Assembly (NCBI GenBank): GCA_031272075.1 | Contig: JAISUK010000078.1 | Coordinates: 1 to 59,442, forward strand | Source: Dysgonamonadaceae bacterium | GTDB lineage: Bacteria > Bacteroidota > Bacteroidia > Bacteroidales > Azobacteroidaceae | Length of the DNA stretch: 59,442 bases | Direction of reading: 5' to 3' | Shown: positions 27,232 to 36,604 of the stretch, in pieces | How the letters are laid out: the number at the start of each line of letters is the position of its first letter | Numbering within the stretch: position 1 is the stretch's first letter | Position numbers and translations under genes: made by a program | Notes under the pieces: generated by a model | Told to the model about the DNA's origin: nothing | Database searches by the model: none | The model's input: the letters and a program-made list of their open reading frames with translations, nothing else

Positions 27232-27798
27232 CTACATCAATTCATCTTGCGTGCAGTCCCATTCGTATGCGCGCTTGGGAATCAATTCCAGGCAGTCGCT
27301 TTTTCCCACCACAACCACGTTCGACGGTATGTCGTGACGAATGACACATCCGGCTCCAATCGTGACGTTATCGCCGATGGCGACGCCTGCCGTGATGGTG
27401 CAGTGCGCCCCGATCCAGACATTATTTCCGATCACGATCCCCCGCTTGAACCCCCGTTTCCGGTCATCGTATTTGTCATGGTTGGTGGTGACAATCACGA
27501 CATAAGGTCCGATATTCACATTGTTCCCGAATTTAAGCCCGCCGGCCGCCTGGATATAAGTCCCCATCGTATCGCCGGGGTCGCAGCAGATGCCTTTTTC
27601 TATCAATCGCCAATCGCCGACAACGCTGGTATAATGCACCGGCCATGGGATTCGACGGTTAATTCCTACAATCTTTTGCATAAAGAAATAACGCTTAAAT
27701 ACAGCGGAATATGACGTATATCCCTTTTGCCGCTTGAATTGCGGGTACGCCCAATGAATCAGCGGGCGCAACAGTAGATTGATCAATTTCTTCATCAT
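27232..27798 (-). CDS. Hexapeptide-repeat (left-handed beta-helix) acyltransferase
   Basis: 188 residues. Isoleucine-patch repeats fill ~75-170: IQAAGGLKFGNNVNIGPYV, VIGNNVWIGAHCTITAGVAI and GDNVTIGAGCVIRHDIPSN, with the NHDKYDD segment carrying a likely catalytic His. This resembles maltose/serine/LPS O-acetyltransferases. An N-terminal basic, hydrophobic region (KKLINLLLRPLIHWAYPQF) may contact membrane or carbohydrate acceptor. No glycan gene cluster surrounds it, so the acceptor is unknown. Confidence 0.82.
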   Translation of the reverse strand: MMKKLINLLLRPLIHWAYPQFKRQKGYTSYSAVFKRYFFMQKIVGINRRIPWPVHYTSVVGDWRLIEKGICCDPGDTMGTYIQAAGGLKFGNNVNIGPYVVIVTTNHDKYDDRKRGFKRGIVIGNNVWIGAHCTITAGVAIGDNVTIGAGCVIRHDIPSNVVVVGKSDCLELIPKRAYEWDCTQDELM

Positions 27799-27950
27799 TT
27801 CGTTTATCCTGTCATTCGATTCTTGTTATGTCACATTGGCAGTTTTCCGGATTGTCGGACATTTCGATTGCGAATGTAATGCTTTTTTTCCATAAAATTC
27901 CCTTTGGCAAACTTTTTGATGAGATTTATTTTAAATATAAAAACAGCATT

Positions 27951-28625
27951 ATGTATTGGATATTATTTATTGGGATCGCATTGATGAGTTGGTTGGTCTC
28001 GGCCAATCTGAAGCGGAAATTTGCAAACTATTCTAAGATACCTGTTTCCAACGGAATGACGGGTAGGGAAATAGCGGAAAAGATGTTGCATGATAACGGT
28101 ATTTACGATGTGCAGGTCATTTCTACGCCCGGAAGTCTGACAGACCATTATAATCCGGCCAATAAGACGGTAAACCTGAGCGAAGGCGTGTATGAAAGCA
28201 ACAGTATTGCTGCCGCTGCGGTTGCTGCGCACGAATGTGGACATGCGGTGCAACATGCGGCTGCCTATGCTCCGCTCAAGATGCGGTCGGCACTGGTGCC
28301 CGTCGTCAGTTTTTCATCGAACATTCTTTCGTGGGTGTTGCTCGGCGGAATGCTCCTGCTGCACGTTTTCCCTTTCTTGTTGCTTTTCGGAATCATTTTG
28401 TTTGCTCTCACCACCTTGTTCAGTTTTATTACGCTTCCGGTCGAAATCAATGCGAGTAGACGGGCAATCGCATGGTTAAGCAATGCGGGCATCACCGATG
28501 TCAGGACACACGACAAGGCAGTAAGCGCTTTACGATCTGCTGCATATACCTACGTAGTGGCCGCGTTGGGTTCACTTGCCACGCTGGCATACTACATCTG
28601 GATCTTTATGGGGAGAAGGAATTAA
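27951..28625 (+). CDS. Membrane zinc metallopeptidase (YugP/DUF2268-like family)
   Basis: 224 residues from the ATG at 27951 (MYWILFIGIALMSWLVS); upstream in-frame codons look non-coding. One N-terminal helix, then a catalytic domain with HECGH at His94 (VAAHECGHAVQHAAAYA), two central helices (SWVLLGGMLLLHVFPFLLL) and LPVEINASRRAIAWL carrying the third ligand Glu, and a C-terminal helix. The layout is that of the neutral zinc metallopeptidase YugP family, with unknown substrates. The gap 27799-27950 has no clear promoter match. Confidence 0.85.
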   Translation: MYWILFIGIALMSWLVSANLKRKFANYSKIPVSNGMTGREIAEKMLHDNGIYDVQVISTPGSLTDHYNPANKTVNLSEGVYESNSIAAAAVAAHECGHAVQHAAAYAPLKMRSALVPVVSFSSNILSWVLLGGMLLLHVFPFLLLFGIILFALTTLFSFITLPVEINASRRAIAWLSNAGITDVRTHDKAVSALRSAAYTYVVAALGSLATLAYYIWIFMGRRN

Positions 28626-28648
28626 TTGAATTGGAGGAGTGTCGGCAT

Positions 28649-30514
28649 TTATTGTTCTTTCTCTTCGTAGTATTTGATGTAAGCCAAATTGACGACTTTA
28701 TTTCCGCCGGGAGTGGGGTAATTGCCTGAAAAATACCAGTCGCCACAGTGATTGGGACAAGCCTGATGCAATCCTTCCAGCGATTGAAATACGAGGCATA
28801 CTTCCGACGAGGTGCCTTCGGGTGTCAATATTTCCGCGATCTTAGCGGTGAGCGTCTCTTGGGAGAATGGCTCATAAATGGCTTTCACATGATTTACCAC
28901 TTGCTCTTTCGGCAGGTGTACTTGCGCTTTGCATTTTTGATAAGTTTCATCGATTACTTTTCGTAAGTTATTTTCTTTTAATAACTGTATGGCAGCTTGG
29001 AAAGCGACAAATTCGTCCATGCGATTCATGTCGATTCCGTAGCAGTCGGGGTAGCGCACTTGTGGAGAAGAAGACACGATGACGATTTTTTTCGGTTTGA
29101 GTCGATCGAGGATTTTAATGATGCTTTGTTTTAGGGTAGTGCCTCTGACAATGCTGTCGTCTATCACCACCAGGTTGTCGGTTTTCGGACGGATAGAGCC
29201 GTAAGTAATGTCGTAGACATGCGCGGCGAGATCGTCGCGGCTCACTCCTTCGGCGATGAAAGTCCTCAGTTTGATGTCTTTGATGGCCACTTTTTCTTGG
29301 CGGATGTGCATTGACAAGATGCGGTCGAGTTCTTCTTCCGAGAGGTTGTCTGCAGCCGATTTGATCAGATTCTTTTTTTGTTCGGAAAGGTATTTTTCAA
29401 AACTTTCCATCATGCCGAAATAGGCCACTTCCGCCGTATTGGGAATAAAAGAAAAGACGGTATTTTCCAGGTCGTGGTCGATTGCCTTCAATATCGGATT
29501 GATCAGTGAGCGACCGAGTGTCTTCCGTTCTTGATAAATATCCGTATCGCTACCTCTTGAGAAGTAGATCCTTTCAAAAGAGCAGGGCGTCAGGTTGCGG
29601 GGTTCTTGTATCTGTTCCTGGTAGATCTGTCCGTCTTGACGTACGATAAACGCCTGTCCGGGAGGGAGTTCTGACACATCTTCCACCCCGACATTCATTA
29701 CGGTTTGAATTACAGGCCGTTCTGAAGCGACGATGGCAATTTCGTCGTCGTGATAATAAAATGCAGGCCTGATGCCATTGGGATCGCGGAAAGCAAACAT
29801 GTCGGTATTTCCGGTAATCCCGCATATAACATAACCGCCGTCCCAGGATTTAGAGGAACGGCGTAACACATGAGCCAAGTCGATATTTTCGGCAATTTTA
29901 CGGTTGAGCGAATCGCCGTCGGAAAACTTGAATTTATACAATTCGTACAGGTGTTGCACTTCGCGGTCGAGGTAGTTTCCCATCAATTCAAGCATCATCA
30001 GGGTGTCGGAATAAAGCCGGGGATGTTGTCCCTGGTGTACCAGTTGTTCAAACACCTCGTCTACATTGGTCAGATTGAAATTGCCGCAAATCAGCAAGCT
30101 TCGGGAGCGCCAGTTGTTTCTTCGGAGGAAAGGATGGATGTAAGAGATTCCTCTTCGTCCGGTAGTACTGTAGCGTAAATGTCCGATGTAGGCTTCGCCT
30201 CTGAACGGGACGTTTTCGAACGGAGTTGCTACGGGCGTTTTGTTGATGGCATCGTGTGCAGATTTGAAGACTTCCTGAATGGCTCCACTCCCAATTGCCC
30301 TTTCACGAGCGATGTATTCGGTGCCCGGGGCGGCTTTCAGACTGACGCAAGCGATGCCTGCGCCTTCTTGTCCGCGGTTGTGTTGTTTTTCCAATAAAAG
30401 ATAAAGTTTATTGAAACCATACATCCAAGTTCCGTATTTCTCTTCATAAAATTCAATTGGTTTGAGTAACCTGATCAAGGCTACTCCACATTCATGCTTT
30501 AAATAATCCGACAT
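28649..30514 (-). CDS. PurF-like class II glutamine amidotransferase/phosphoribosyltransferase, long form
   Basis: 621 residues, well above the ~505 of E. coli PurF. The N-terminal nucleophile is Cys9 (KHECGVALIRLL), implying removal of an 8-residue propeptide. Class II features NRGQEGAGIA, HLRYSTTGRRG and CGNFNLTNVDE follow, with extra sequence between them. The PRPP-binding loop VVIDDSIVRGTT is intact. The segment normally reading PIPETS is FIPNTAEVA, and an insertion of ~45 residues precedes RTFI. A C-terminal addition carries CPNHCGDWYFSGNYPTPGG. It may be the working amidophosphoribosyltransferase or a paralogue; its place after gltD ties it to glutamine use. Confidence 0.75.
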   Translation of the reverse strand: MSDYLKHECGVALIRLLKPIEFYEEKYGTWMYGFNKLYLLLEKQHNRGQEGAGIACVSLKAAPGTEYIARERAIGSGAIQEVFKSAHDAINKTPVATPFENVPFRGEAYIGHLRYSTTGRRGISYIHPFLRRNNWRSRSLLICGNFNLTNVDEVFEQLVHQGQHPRLYSDTLMMLELMGNYLDREVQHLYELYKFKFSDGDSLNRKIAENIDLAHVLRRSSKSWDGGYVICGITGNTDMFAFRDPNGIRPAFYYHDDEIAIVASERPVIQTVMNVGVEDVSELPPGQAFIVRQDGQIYQEQIQEPRNLTPCSFERIYFSRGSDTDIYQERKTLGRSLINPILKAIDHDLENTVFSFIPNTAEVAYFGMMESFEKYLSEQKKNLIKSAADNLSEEELDRILSMHIRQEKVAIKDIKLRTFIAEGVSRDDLAAHVYDITYGSIRPKTDNLVVIDDSIVRGTTLKQSIIKILDRLKPKKIVIVSSSPQVRYPDCYGIDMNRMDEFVAFQAAIQLLKENNLRKVIDETYQKCKAQVHLPKEQVVNHVKAIYEPFSQETLTAKIAEILTPEGTSSEVCLVFQSLEGLHQACPNHCGDWYFSGNYPTPGGNKVVNLAYIKYYEEKEQ

Positions 30515-30529
30515 ATTAATATAATTAAT

Positions 30530-30587
30530 AGTTGAAAGTGAATTAGGAATTAGGAATTACTAACCACTAACCACTTAACTTTCAACT
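30530..30587 (-). repeat. Inverted repeat enclosing short tandem repeats between gltD and the purF-like gene
   Basis: Perfect 10-bp arms AGTTGAAAGT (30530-30539) and ACTTTCAACT (30578-30587) enclose tandem units GAATTAG x2-3 and ACTAACC x2. The right arm overlaps the gltD stop codon. No U-run follows, so it is not a standard terminator. Confidence 0.6.
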
Positions 30588-31997
30588 CTTCAAGAATTTA
30601 TTAATTTCTGCAGCGGCTTTTCGACCCGAATCGATGGCTCTGACAACGAGGCTTGCACCTGTCGTAACGTCTCCCGCGACAAAAACATTCGGGATGGACG
30701 ACATATTTGGTTTTATCGCAGCCACATTACCTCTAGAGTCATAATTCACCCCCAGGTTGTTAAGCAACCCTTCGTGTACGGGGTGTAAAAAACCCATGCA
30801 CAAAAGTACTAATTCTGCTTTAATTATCTCGGATTTTCCGGTTTCTTTCATCGACAATTTTCCGTCTTCAGTTTTAATCCATTCTACTTCAACCACTTCG
30901 ACGCCCTTCACTTTTCCTTTCTCGCCGATAAAACGTTTGGTAGCCAAATTCCAGCGGCGTTCACATCCCTCAAGGTGTGAGCTGGAGGTTTTCAGGGTAT
31001 TCGGATAGGTTGGCCAAGGGGTATCGGGGTTAGTTCCTACCGGCGGTTTCGGCATGATTTCTATTTGTGTCACCTTTGCTGCTTTATGTCGGATGGAAGT
31101 GCCGACGCAATCGGAGCCGGTATCTCCGCCGCCGATGACCAGCACCCGTTTATTTTTGGCAGAGATAAGTTGTGAGAAAGCAATATTGCCTCCGGCGATG
31201 ACGCGGTTTTGCTGCTGTAATAATTCCAGCGCGAAATGGATGCCTTGCAGGTCGCGCCCTTCTACCGGCAGGTCACGCGGCTGTCCGGCGCCAATGGCCA
31301 GACAGACGGCATCAAATCGTTCGAAGAAGCGTTTGATGCTTCCTTCTTTTCCCACTTCGACATTACACTCGAAGATGATGCCCTCTTTTTCCAATATTGA
31401 CAGACGGCGGTCGATGATATTTTTGTTCAGTTTGAAATCGGGGATGCCGAAGCGCAACAATCCGCCGATCGCCTCTTCTTTTTCATAAACGGTGACGGTA
31501 TGTCCTTGTCGGTTCAGCATGTCTGCTGCCGCCAATCCGGCCGGTCCGGAGCCGATGATTGCCACTTTCTTTCCTGTCCGAGAGGCAGGGGGATGGGGTA
31601 TGATATAGTCTTCCTGGAAAGCATGTTCGGCGACTGCCGCCTCGTTTTCACGGATGGTGACGGGTTGTTGTTCGCTGAGCATCAGCACGCATCCTTTTTC
31701 GCACAATGCCGGACAGACGCGACCGGTAAATTCAGGAAAATTATTGGTAGAAATCAACAATTCGTATGCTTGCTGCCATTTCCCTTTCGACAGGGCATCC
31801 TGCCATTCGGGCATGATATTTCCCAACGGGCATGACCAGTGACAGAACGGTATACCGCAATCCATGCACCTGGACGCCTGCAACATCCGGTCTTCGCTAT
31901 TCAGTGTCTGTTCCACTTCTCCGAAATCGGTAATACGCTCCATGACAGGGCGGTAACCGGCTTCTTTTCTATTTATAGTTAAAAATGTTTTATACAT
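30582..31997 (-). CDS. gltD: Glutamate synthase small subunit
   Basis: 471 residues. Supplies NADPH electrons to the large subunit. The N-terminal Fe-S region has RCMDCGIPFCHWSCPLGN; the FAD site reads VAIIGSGPAGLAAADMLNRQG; the NADPH site reads VLVIGGGDTGSDCVG; VFVAGDVTTGASLVVRAI closes the flavin pocket. It lies 17 bases downstream of gltB and should be cotranslated with it. An inverted repeat starts at its stop codon. Confidence 0.95.
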   Translation of the reverse strand: MYKTFLTINRKEAGYRPVMERITDFGEVEQTLNSEDRMLQASRCMDCGIPFCHWSCPLGNIMPEWQDALSKGKWQQAYELLISTNNFPEFTGRVCPALCEKGCVLMLSEQQPVTIRENEAAVAEHAFQEDYIIPHPPASRTGKKVAIIGSGPAGLAAADMLNRQGHTVTVYEKEEAIGGLLRFGIPDFKLNKNIIDRRLSILEKEGIIFECNVEVGKEGSIKRFFERFDAVCLAIGAGQPRDLPVEGRDLQGIHFALELLQQQNRVIAGGNIAFSQLISAKNKRVLVIGGGDTGSDCVGTSIRHKAAKVTQIEIMPKPPVGTNPDTPWPTYPNTLKTSSSHLEGCERRWNLATKRFIGEKGKVKGVEVVEVEWIKTEDGKLSMKETGKSEIIKAELVLLCMGFLHPVHEGLLNNLGVNYDSRGNVAAIKPNMSSIPNVFVAGDVTTGASLVVRAIDSGRKAAAEINKFLKS

Positions 31998-32014
31998 AAA
32001 GATATGCGAATTAG

Positions 32015-35000
32015 CTAATAATCATACTCCATCTGTTCGATTTTGCGTTTGATCGCTTCCATTTTTTCTTCCTGCAATACTTTCTTGTATTCGATCGGAG
32101 TGATTTTAATGAAATGTTTGAAATATTCGTCCCAGTTATCCAATATTCGTTTCGCAATTGGACTTTGCGTATAGCGGAAATGGTTGCTGATCAGTTGGTG
32201 CAATTCGCGACTGTCGGATTTGTCTTCCACCAGCGAGAGTTCGATCATCTCCATATTGCAGAAATAATCGAAATCGCCTGTCATATCCAGCACGTATGCC
32301 AGACCGCCGCTCATTCCGGCTGCGAAATTTTTGCCGGTTCGTCCCAGCACAACTGTCCGTCCTCCGGTCATATACTCGCAACAATGGTCTCCCGATCCTT
32401 CCACCACCGCAGTCGCTCCGCTGTTTCTGACACAGAAGCGTTCGCCGACGCGACCGTTGATGTAGACTTCTCCGGAAGTGGCGCCATAGAGCAGCGTATT
32501 TCCGGCGATGATATTCTGTTCGGGGGAAAAAGTGCTGTTTTTTGGTGGGACGACGATGATTCGTCCGCCGGAAAGACCTTTCCCCAGGTAATCGTTTGCT
32601 TCGCCTTCGAGCCGGAAAGTAATCCCGGCGGCGAGGAACGCCCCGAAGCTTTGACCTGCGGAGCCTTTGAAGCCGGCAAGAATCGTACCGTCCGAAAGTC
32701 CGGCATTGCCGAAACGTTTAGCCACTTCGCCCGAAAGCATGGCGCCGATAGCGCGATCGGTATTGGCGATGGCAGTTTCCATTTCCACAGGGAGCGATTT
32801 ATCCAATGCCGGTTTTGCTTTCCGGATCAGATCCCTGTCCATGACGGAATCAATCTTGTGATCCTGAAGTTTGGTGCACCGGATGTCGTTGGTTGTTTTT
32901 GGAAAATGGATCAATTTAGCAAGATTGATTTTTTTTGCTTTTTGCGAGAACTCCGTTTTTTTTCGTTCGAGCAAGTCGGCGCGTCCGATGATTTCGTCCA
33001 TGCTTTTGAATCCCATTTGTGCCAAGTGTTCACGGACTTCCTGTGCCAGGAATGTCAAGTAATTGATGAGGTATTCGTGTTTTCCCCTGAAACGTGCGCG
33101 CAGTCGTTCGTCTTGCGTAGCGATTCCCACCGGGCAAGTGTTCAGGTGGCATTTGCGCATCATCACGCATCCCAGCACGATGAGGGCGCTTGTTGCGAAT
33201 CCAAATTCTTCGGCTCCCAGCAGTGCCGAGACAATAATATCTTTTCCCGATTTGAGTTGGCCGTCTGTTTGGAGTTTCACAAATCGCCGAAGGTTATTGA
33301 GCACCAAAGTCTGTTGGGTTTCCGCCAGTCCCAATTCGCCGGAGATTCCCGCATGTTTGATGGAACTGATCGGACTGGCGCCGGTACCACCTTCGGAGCC
33401 GCTGATCAAGATTCTGTCGGCTTTAGCTTTAGCCACACCTGCAGCGATTGTTCCGACGCCGGTTTCTGCAACCAGTTTGACACTGATTTCAGCCGAAGGG
33501 TTGATATTCTTCAGGTCGAAAATCAATTGCGCCAGGTCTTCGATCGAATAGATGTCGTGATGTGGAGGCGGGGAAATCAGCGTAATGCCGGGGATAGAAT
33601 GTCGCGTTTGGGCGATGATCTTATCCACCTTGAAGCCCGGAAGCTGTCCGCCTTCGCCCGGTTTAGCTCCCTGTGCAATTTTAATCTGCAACTCATCGGC
33701 ATTGACCAGGTATTCCGCGGTGACGCCAAAGCGTCCCGAAGCAATCTGTTTGATGGCGCTCCGGAGGTTCAGCCCGTCTTTTTTGATTTTGAAACGAGTA
33801 GGATCTTCGCCACCTTCGCCGGTATTGCTCCGTCCGTTCAGGGTATTGAGCGCTGCGGCCATTGCTTCGTGCGCTTCTTTGCTGATAGAGCCGAAAGACA
33901 TGGCTCCGGTGACAAAGCGTTTGGTGATCGCTTCAATGGGTTCCACTTCCGAGATGTCGATCGGATTTTTCTTGTATGTCAGCAGGTCGCGCAGGAATAC
34001 CGGTTGCATCTTTTCGTCGACGATTTGCGTATATTCCTTGAATTTGGAGTAATCGCCCAGTCGGGTGGCAATCTGAAGTTTGGAGATGGTTTCCGGATTC
34101 CAGGCATGGTATTCTCCGTCGCGACGATATGTATAGATTCCACCGTTTTTCAACAGATCGGGATAGGTTTCGTGTTGCGAAAACGCATCGGCATGCATTT
34201 TCAGTATGTCTGTAGCGATGTCGTTCAGGTCAATTCCTTCAATTCGGGAAGTCATTCCTCTGAAATAGCGGTCGAGGACTTTCTGGCTGATGCCGATACT
34301 CTCAAAAATCTGGGCGCCGCGGTAGCTACGCATCGTGGAGATTCCCATTTTTGAGAGGATCTTCAACAAACCTTTATTGATGGCTTTGAGGTAGTTTTTT
34401 TCTGCTGTATGGAAATCCAGTTGAATTTCGTGATTTTTTACTTTCTCATCCAGGATGGCAAAAGCCATGTAGGGGTTTACGGCTGTAGCTCCGAATCCGA
34501 AGAGCAAGGCGAAATGCGTTACTTCGCGCGCCTCAGCTGTTTCCACGATGATGGCGATTTGCATCCGTTTTCGTTTCTCGATCAGATAATGATGAACGGC
34601 GGATATCGCCAGCAAAGAAGGGATGGCGGCCTGCTTGGCATTGATCCCCTTATCGCTGAGAATGATATAGTTATAGCCCTCGTTTACGGCTTTTTCCGAT
34701 TGTTGGCAAATGCTGTCGAGTGCATCGGAAAGCAAATTGTGGGGATGTTTCTCGGAAACATCGAAAACGATCGGGATCACCAATGTTTTAAATCCTTTGT
34801 ATTCGAGGTGTTGCAGCAAGTCTAATTCTTGGTTATTGATTACGGGCGTTTGCAATCGCACCATTTTGCAGAGTTCCGGCGACGGTTCCAGGAGGTTTGT
34901 ATTCTGTCGTCCGATATATAACGAGAGCGACATCACCGATTCTTCCCTGATGGGGTCGATCGGCGGGTTAGTCACCTGGGCAAAGAGTTGCCGGAAATAG

Positions 35001-36514
35001 TTAAACAAACGTTGCGGCTTTTCGGAGAGCACTGCCAGCGGGACGTCGTTCCCCATAGATCCGGTAGGTTCTTTCCCTTCGATAGCCATCGGCAGAATGA
35101 TGCGTTCGATATCTTCTTTGGTATAACCGAACGCCTTCAGGTGTTCGTTGTATTGTTCCACATGATATTTGACAGTTCTGCCGGAAGAGACATTGGAGAG
35201 GAGGATTCTGTTTTTTGCCAGCCATTCCCCATAAGGGAAAGCGCTTGCCAATTCCGCCTTTAATTCTTTGTCGTAAAGGATTTTTCCTTGCAGTGTATCG
35301 ACCAGGATCATTTTGCCCGGCTCCAATCTCCCTTTTTCTTTGATTTCGGAAGCGTCGAAATCCAGCACGCCGACTTCCGAAGCGATGACCATCATATTGT
35401 TTTTGGTGATGAGGTATCTGGCCGGGCGCAGTCCGTTGCGGTCAAGCATTCCTCCGGCATAGCGGCCGTCGGTAAACAGCAAGGTGGCGGGTCCGTCCCA
35501 AGGCTCCATCAAGATACTGTGGTATTCATAAAATGCTTTCAATTCTTCGGATATTGGGTTTTTGCCGTTCCAGCTTTCGGGGACGAGCATCGCCAAGGCG
35601 TGAGGCAGCGATTTGCCTGTCATCACCAAGTATTCCAGGACATTGTCGAGTGAAGCGCTGTCGCTCATTCCCGGTTGAATCACGGGGAAGATGCCCTCTT
35701 CTTTTCCGAGCGCTTCCGCGTCGAGGATGCTTTCGCGCGCTTCCATCCAGTAGCGATTTCCGCGAATCGTATTGATTTCGCCGTTATGTCCCAGCAGACG
35801 GAACGGTTGCGCCAGGTCCCACGAAGGGAAAGTGTTTGTACTAAACCGGGAATGGACTAACGCGAGTCCGCTGGTGAAATAAGGATTGGTCAAATCAAGG
35901 AAATAGCCCCTCAGTTGGGTGGAAGTCAACATTCCTTTATATAAGATCCGCTGTGTTGAAAGGCTTACGATATAAAAATCCCGTTTGTTTTCGACGGAAG
36001 ATTTTAGTAATACTTTCTCCATTTTTTTTCGGATGATGTATAATTTACGTTCTAAAACGGTTTGATTTTCTTCGCCTGTGATAAATATCTGTTTGATGGT
36101 TGGCTCGTTCAATCGGGAGATCTCGCCAAGTATTTCGCTGTTGACAGGTACATCCCTGACGGCGAGCAATTTTAGCCCGTCGCGTTCGATGATGTTCCGC
36201 AGCACATCCAGGTATAATGTCGCCTGTTCGTTTTCATGGGGAAGGAAGATGAGTCCTGTCCCGTATTTTCCTTTTTCAGGAACGGGAATTCCCTGAAGTA
36301 AAATAAATTCATGAGGTATTTGGAGCATAATTCCGGCGCCGTCGCCGGTCTTGTTGTCAGCGCTTTCGGCTCCGCGATGGAGCATGTGTTCCAATATTTG
36401 CAACCCTTTTTCTACGATGTCGTGTGATTTATTCCCGTTGATATCCACCAGCAGGCCAACGCCACAGGCATCGTGTTCAAATTCGCTATTATATAAATGT
36501 TTAGATTGTTTCAT
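32015..36514 (-). CDS. gltB: Glutamate synthase large subunit
   Basis: 1499 residues, standard length. Makes two glutamates from glutamine and 2-oxoglutarate. Domains in order: class II glutaminase with nucleophile Cys17 after a 16-residue propeptide (HDACGVGLLVDING), central domain (~430-780), FMN/2-oxoglutarate barrel (~830-1200; SGSEGGTGASP, 3Fe-4S cysteines in CVMMRKCHLNTCPVG) and the right-handed beta-helix GXGXG domain (~1250-1480). It follows glnN after 90 bases containing a strong hairpin, and precedes gltD. Confidence 0.96.
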   Translation of the reverse strand: MKQSKHLYNSEFEHDACGVGLLVDINGNKSHDIVEKGLQILEHMLHRGAESADNKTGDGAGIMLQIPHEFILLQGIPVPEKGKYGTGLIFLPHENEQATLYLDVLRNIIERDGLKLLAVRDVPVNSEILGEISRLNEPTIKQIFITGEENQTVLERKLYIIRKKMEKVLLKSSVENKRDFYIVSLSTQRILYKGMLTSTQLRGYFLDLTNPYFTSGLALVHSRFSTNTFPSWDLAQPFRLLGHNGEINTIRGNRYWMEARESILDAEALGKEEGIFPVIQPGMSDSASLDNVLEYLVMTGKSLPHALAMLVPESWNGKNPISEELKAFYEYHSILMEPWDGPATLLFTDGRYAGGMLDRNGLRPARYLITKNNMMVIASEVGVLDFDASEIKEKGRLEPGKMILVDTLQGKILYDKELKAELASAFPYGEWLAKNRILLSNVSSGRTVKYHVEQYNEHLKAFGYTKEDIERIILPMAIEGKEPTGSMGNDVPLAVLSEKPQRLFNYFRQLFAQVTNPPIDPIREESVMSLSLYIGRQNTNLLEPSPELCKMVRLQTPVINNQELDLLQHLEYKGFKTLVIPIVFDVSEKHPHNLLSDALDSICQQSEKAVNEGYNYIILSDKGINAKQAAIPSLLAISAVHHYLIEKRKRMQIAIIVETAEAREVTHFALLFGFGATAVNPYMAFAILDEKVKNHEIQLDFHTAEKNYLKAINKGLLKILSKMGISTMRSYRGAQIFESIGISQKVLDRYFRGMTSRIEGIDLNDIATDILKMHADAFSQHETYPDLLKNGGIYTYRRDGEYHAWNPETISKLQIATRLGDYSKFKEYTQIVDEKMQPVFLRDLLTYKKNPIDISEVEPIEAITKRFVTGAMSFGSISKEAHEAMAAALNTLNGRSNTGEGGEDPTRFKIKKDGLNLRSAIKQIASGRFGVTAEYLVNADELQIKIAQGAKPGEGGQLPGFKVDKIIAQTRHSIPGITLISPPPHHDIYSIEDLAQLIFDLKNINPSAEISVKLVAETGVGTIAAGVAKAKADRILISGSEGGTGASPISSIKHAGISGELGLAETQQTLVLNNLRRFVKLQTDGQLKSGKDIIVSALLGAEEFGFATSALIVLGCVMMRKCHLNTCPVGIATQDERLRARFRGKHEYLINYLTFLAQEVREHLAQMGFKSMDEIIGRADLLERKKTEFSQKAKKINLAKLIHFPKTTNDIRCTKLQDHKIDSVMDRDLIRKAKPALDKSLPVEMETAIANTDRAIGAMLSGEVAKRFGNAGLSDGTILAGFKGSAGQSFGAFLAAGITFRLEGEANDYLGKGLSGGRIIVVPPKNSTFSPEQNIIAGNTLLYGATSGEVYINGRVGERFCVRNSGATAVVEGSGDHCCEYMTGGRTVVLGRTGKNFAAGMSGGLAYVLDMTGDFDYFCNMEMIELSLVEDKSDSRELHQLISNHFRYTQSPIAKRILDNWDEYFKHFIKITPIEYKKVLQEEKMEAIKRKIEQMEYDY

Positions 36515-36541
36515 GGAGTATAATAATCACTGATTAGAGAC

Positions 36542-36588
36542 AAATAAGAATTAATGCACGTCGATGAAGACGGCATTAATTCTTATTT
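36542..36588 (-). terminator. Long hairpin between glnN and gltB
   Basis: A perfect 16-bp stem (36542-36557 with 36573-36588), extended by 4 more inner pairs after a one-base bulge. On the minus strand the stem ends in CTTATTTG, on the plus strand in CTTATTTATTTTC, so it can act in both directions. On the minus strand it begins 17 bases after the glnN stop codon. Confidence 0.65.
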
Positions 36589-36604
36589 ATTTTCTAATAA
36601 AAAA

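Noticed and set aside
32114-34354. A 746-codon open frame antisense to gltB
   Set aside because: It lies wholly opposite a well-supported glutamate synthase, its translation has no recognisable domain, and such frames arise from codon bias on the sense strand.
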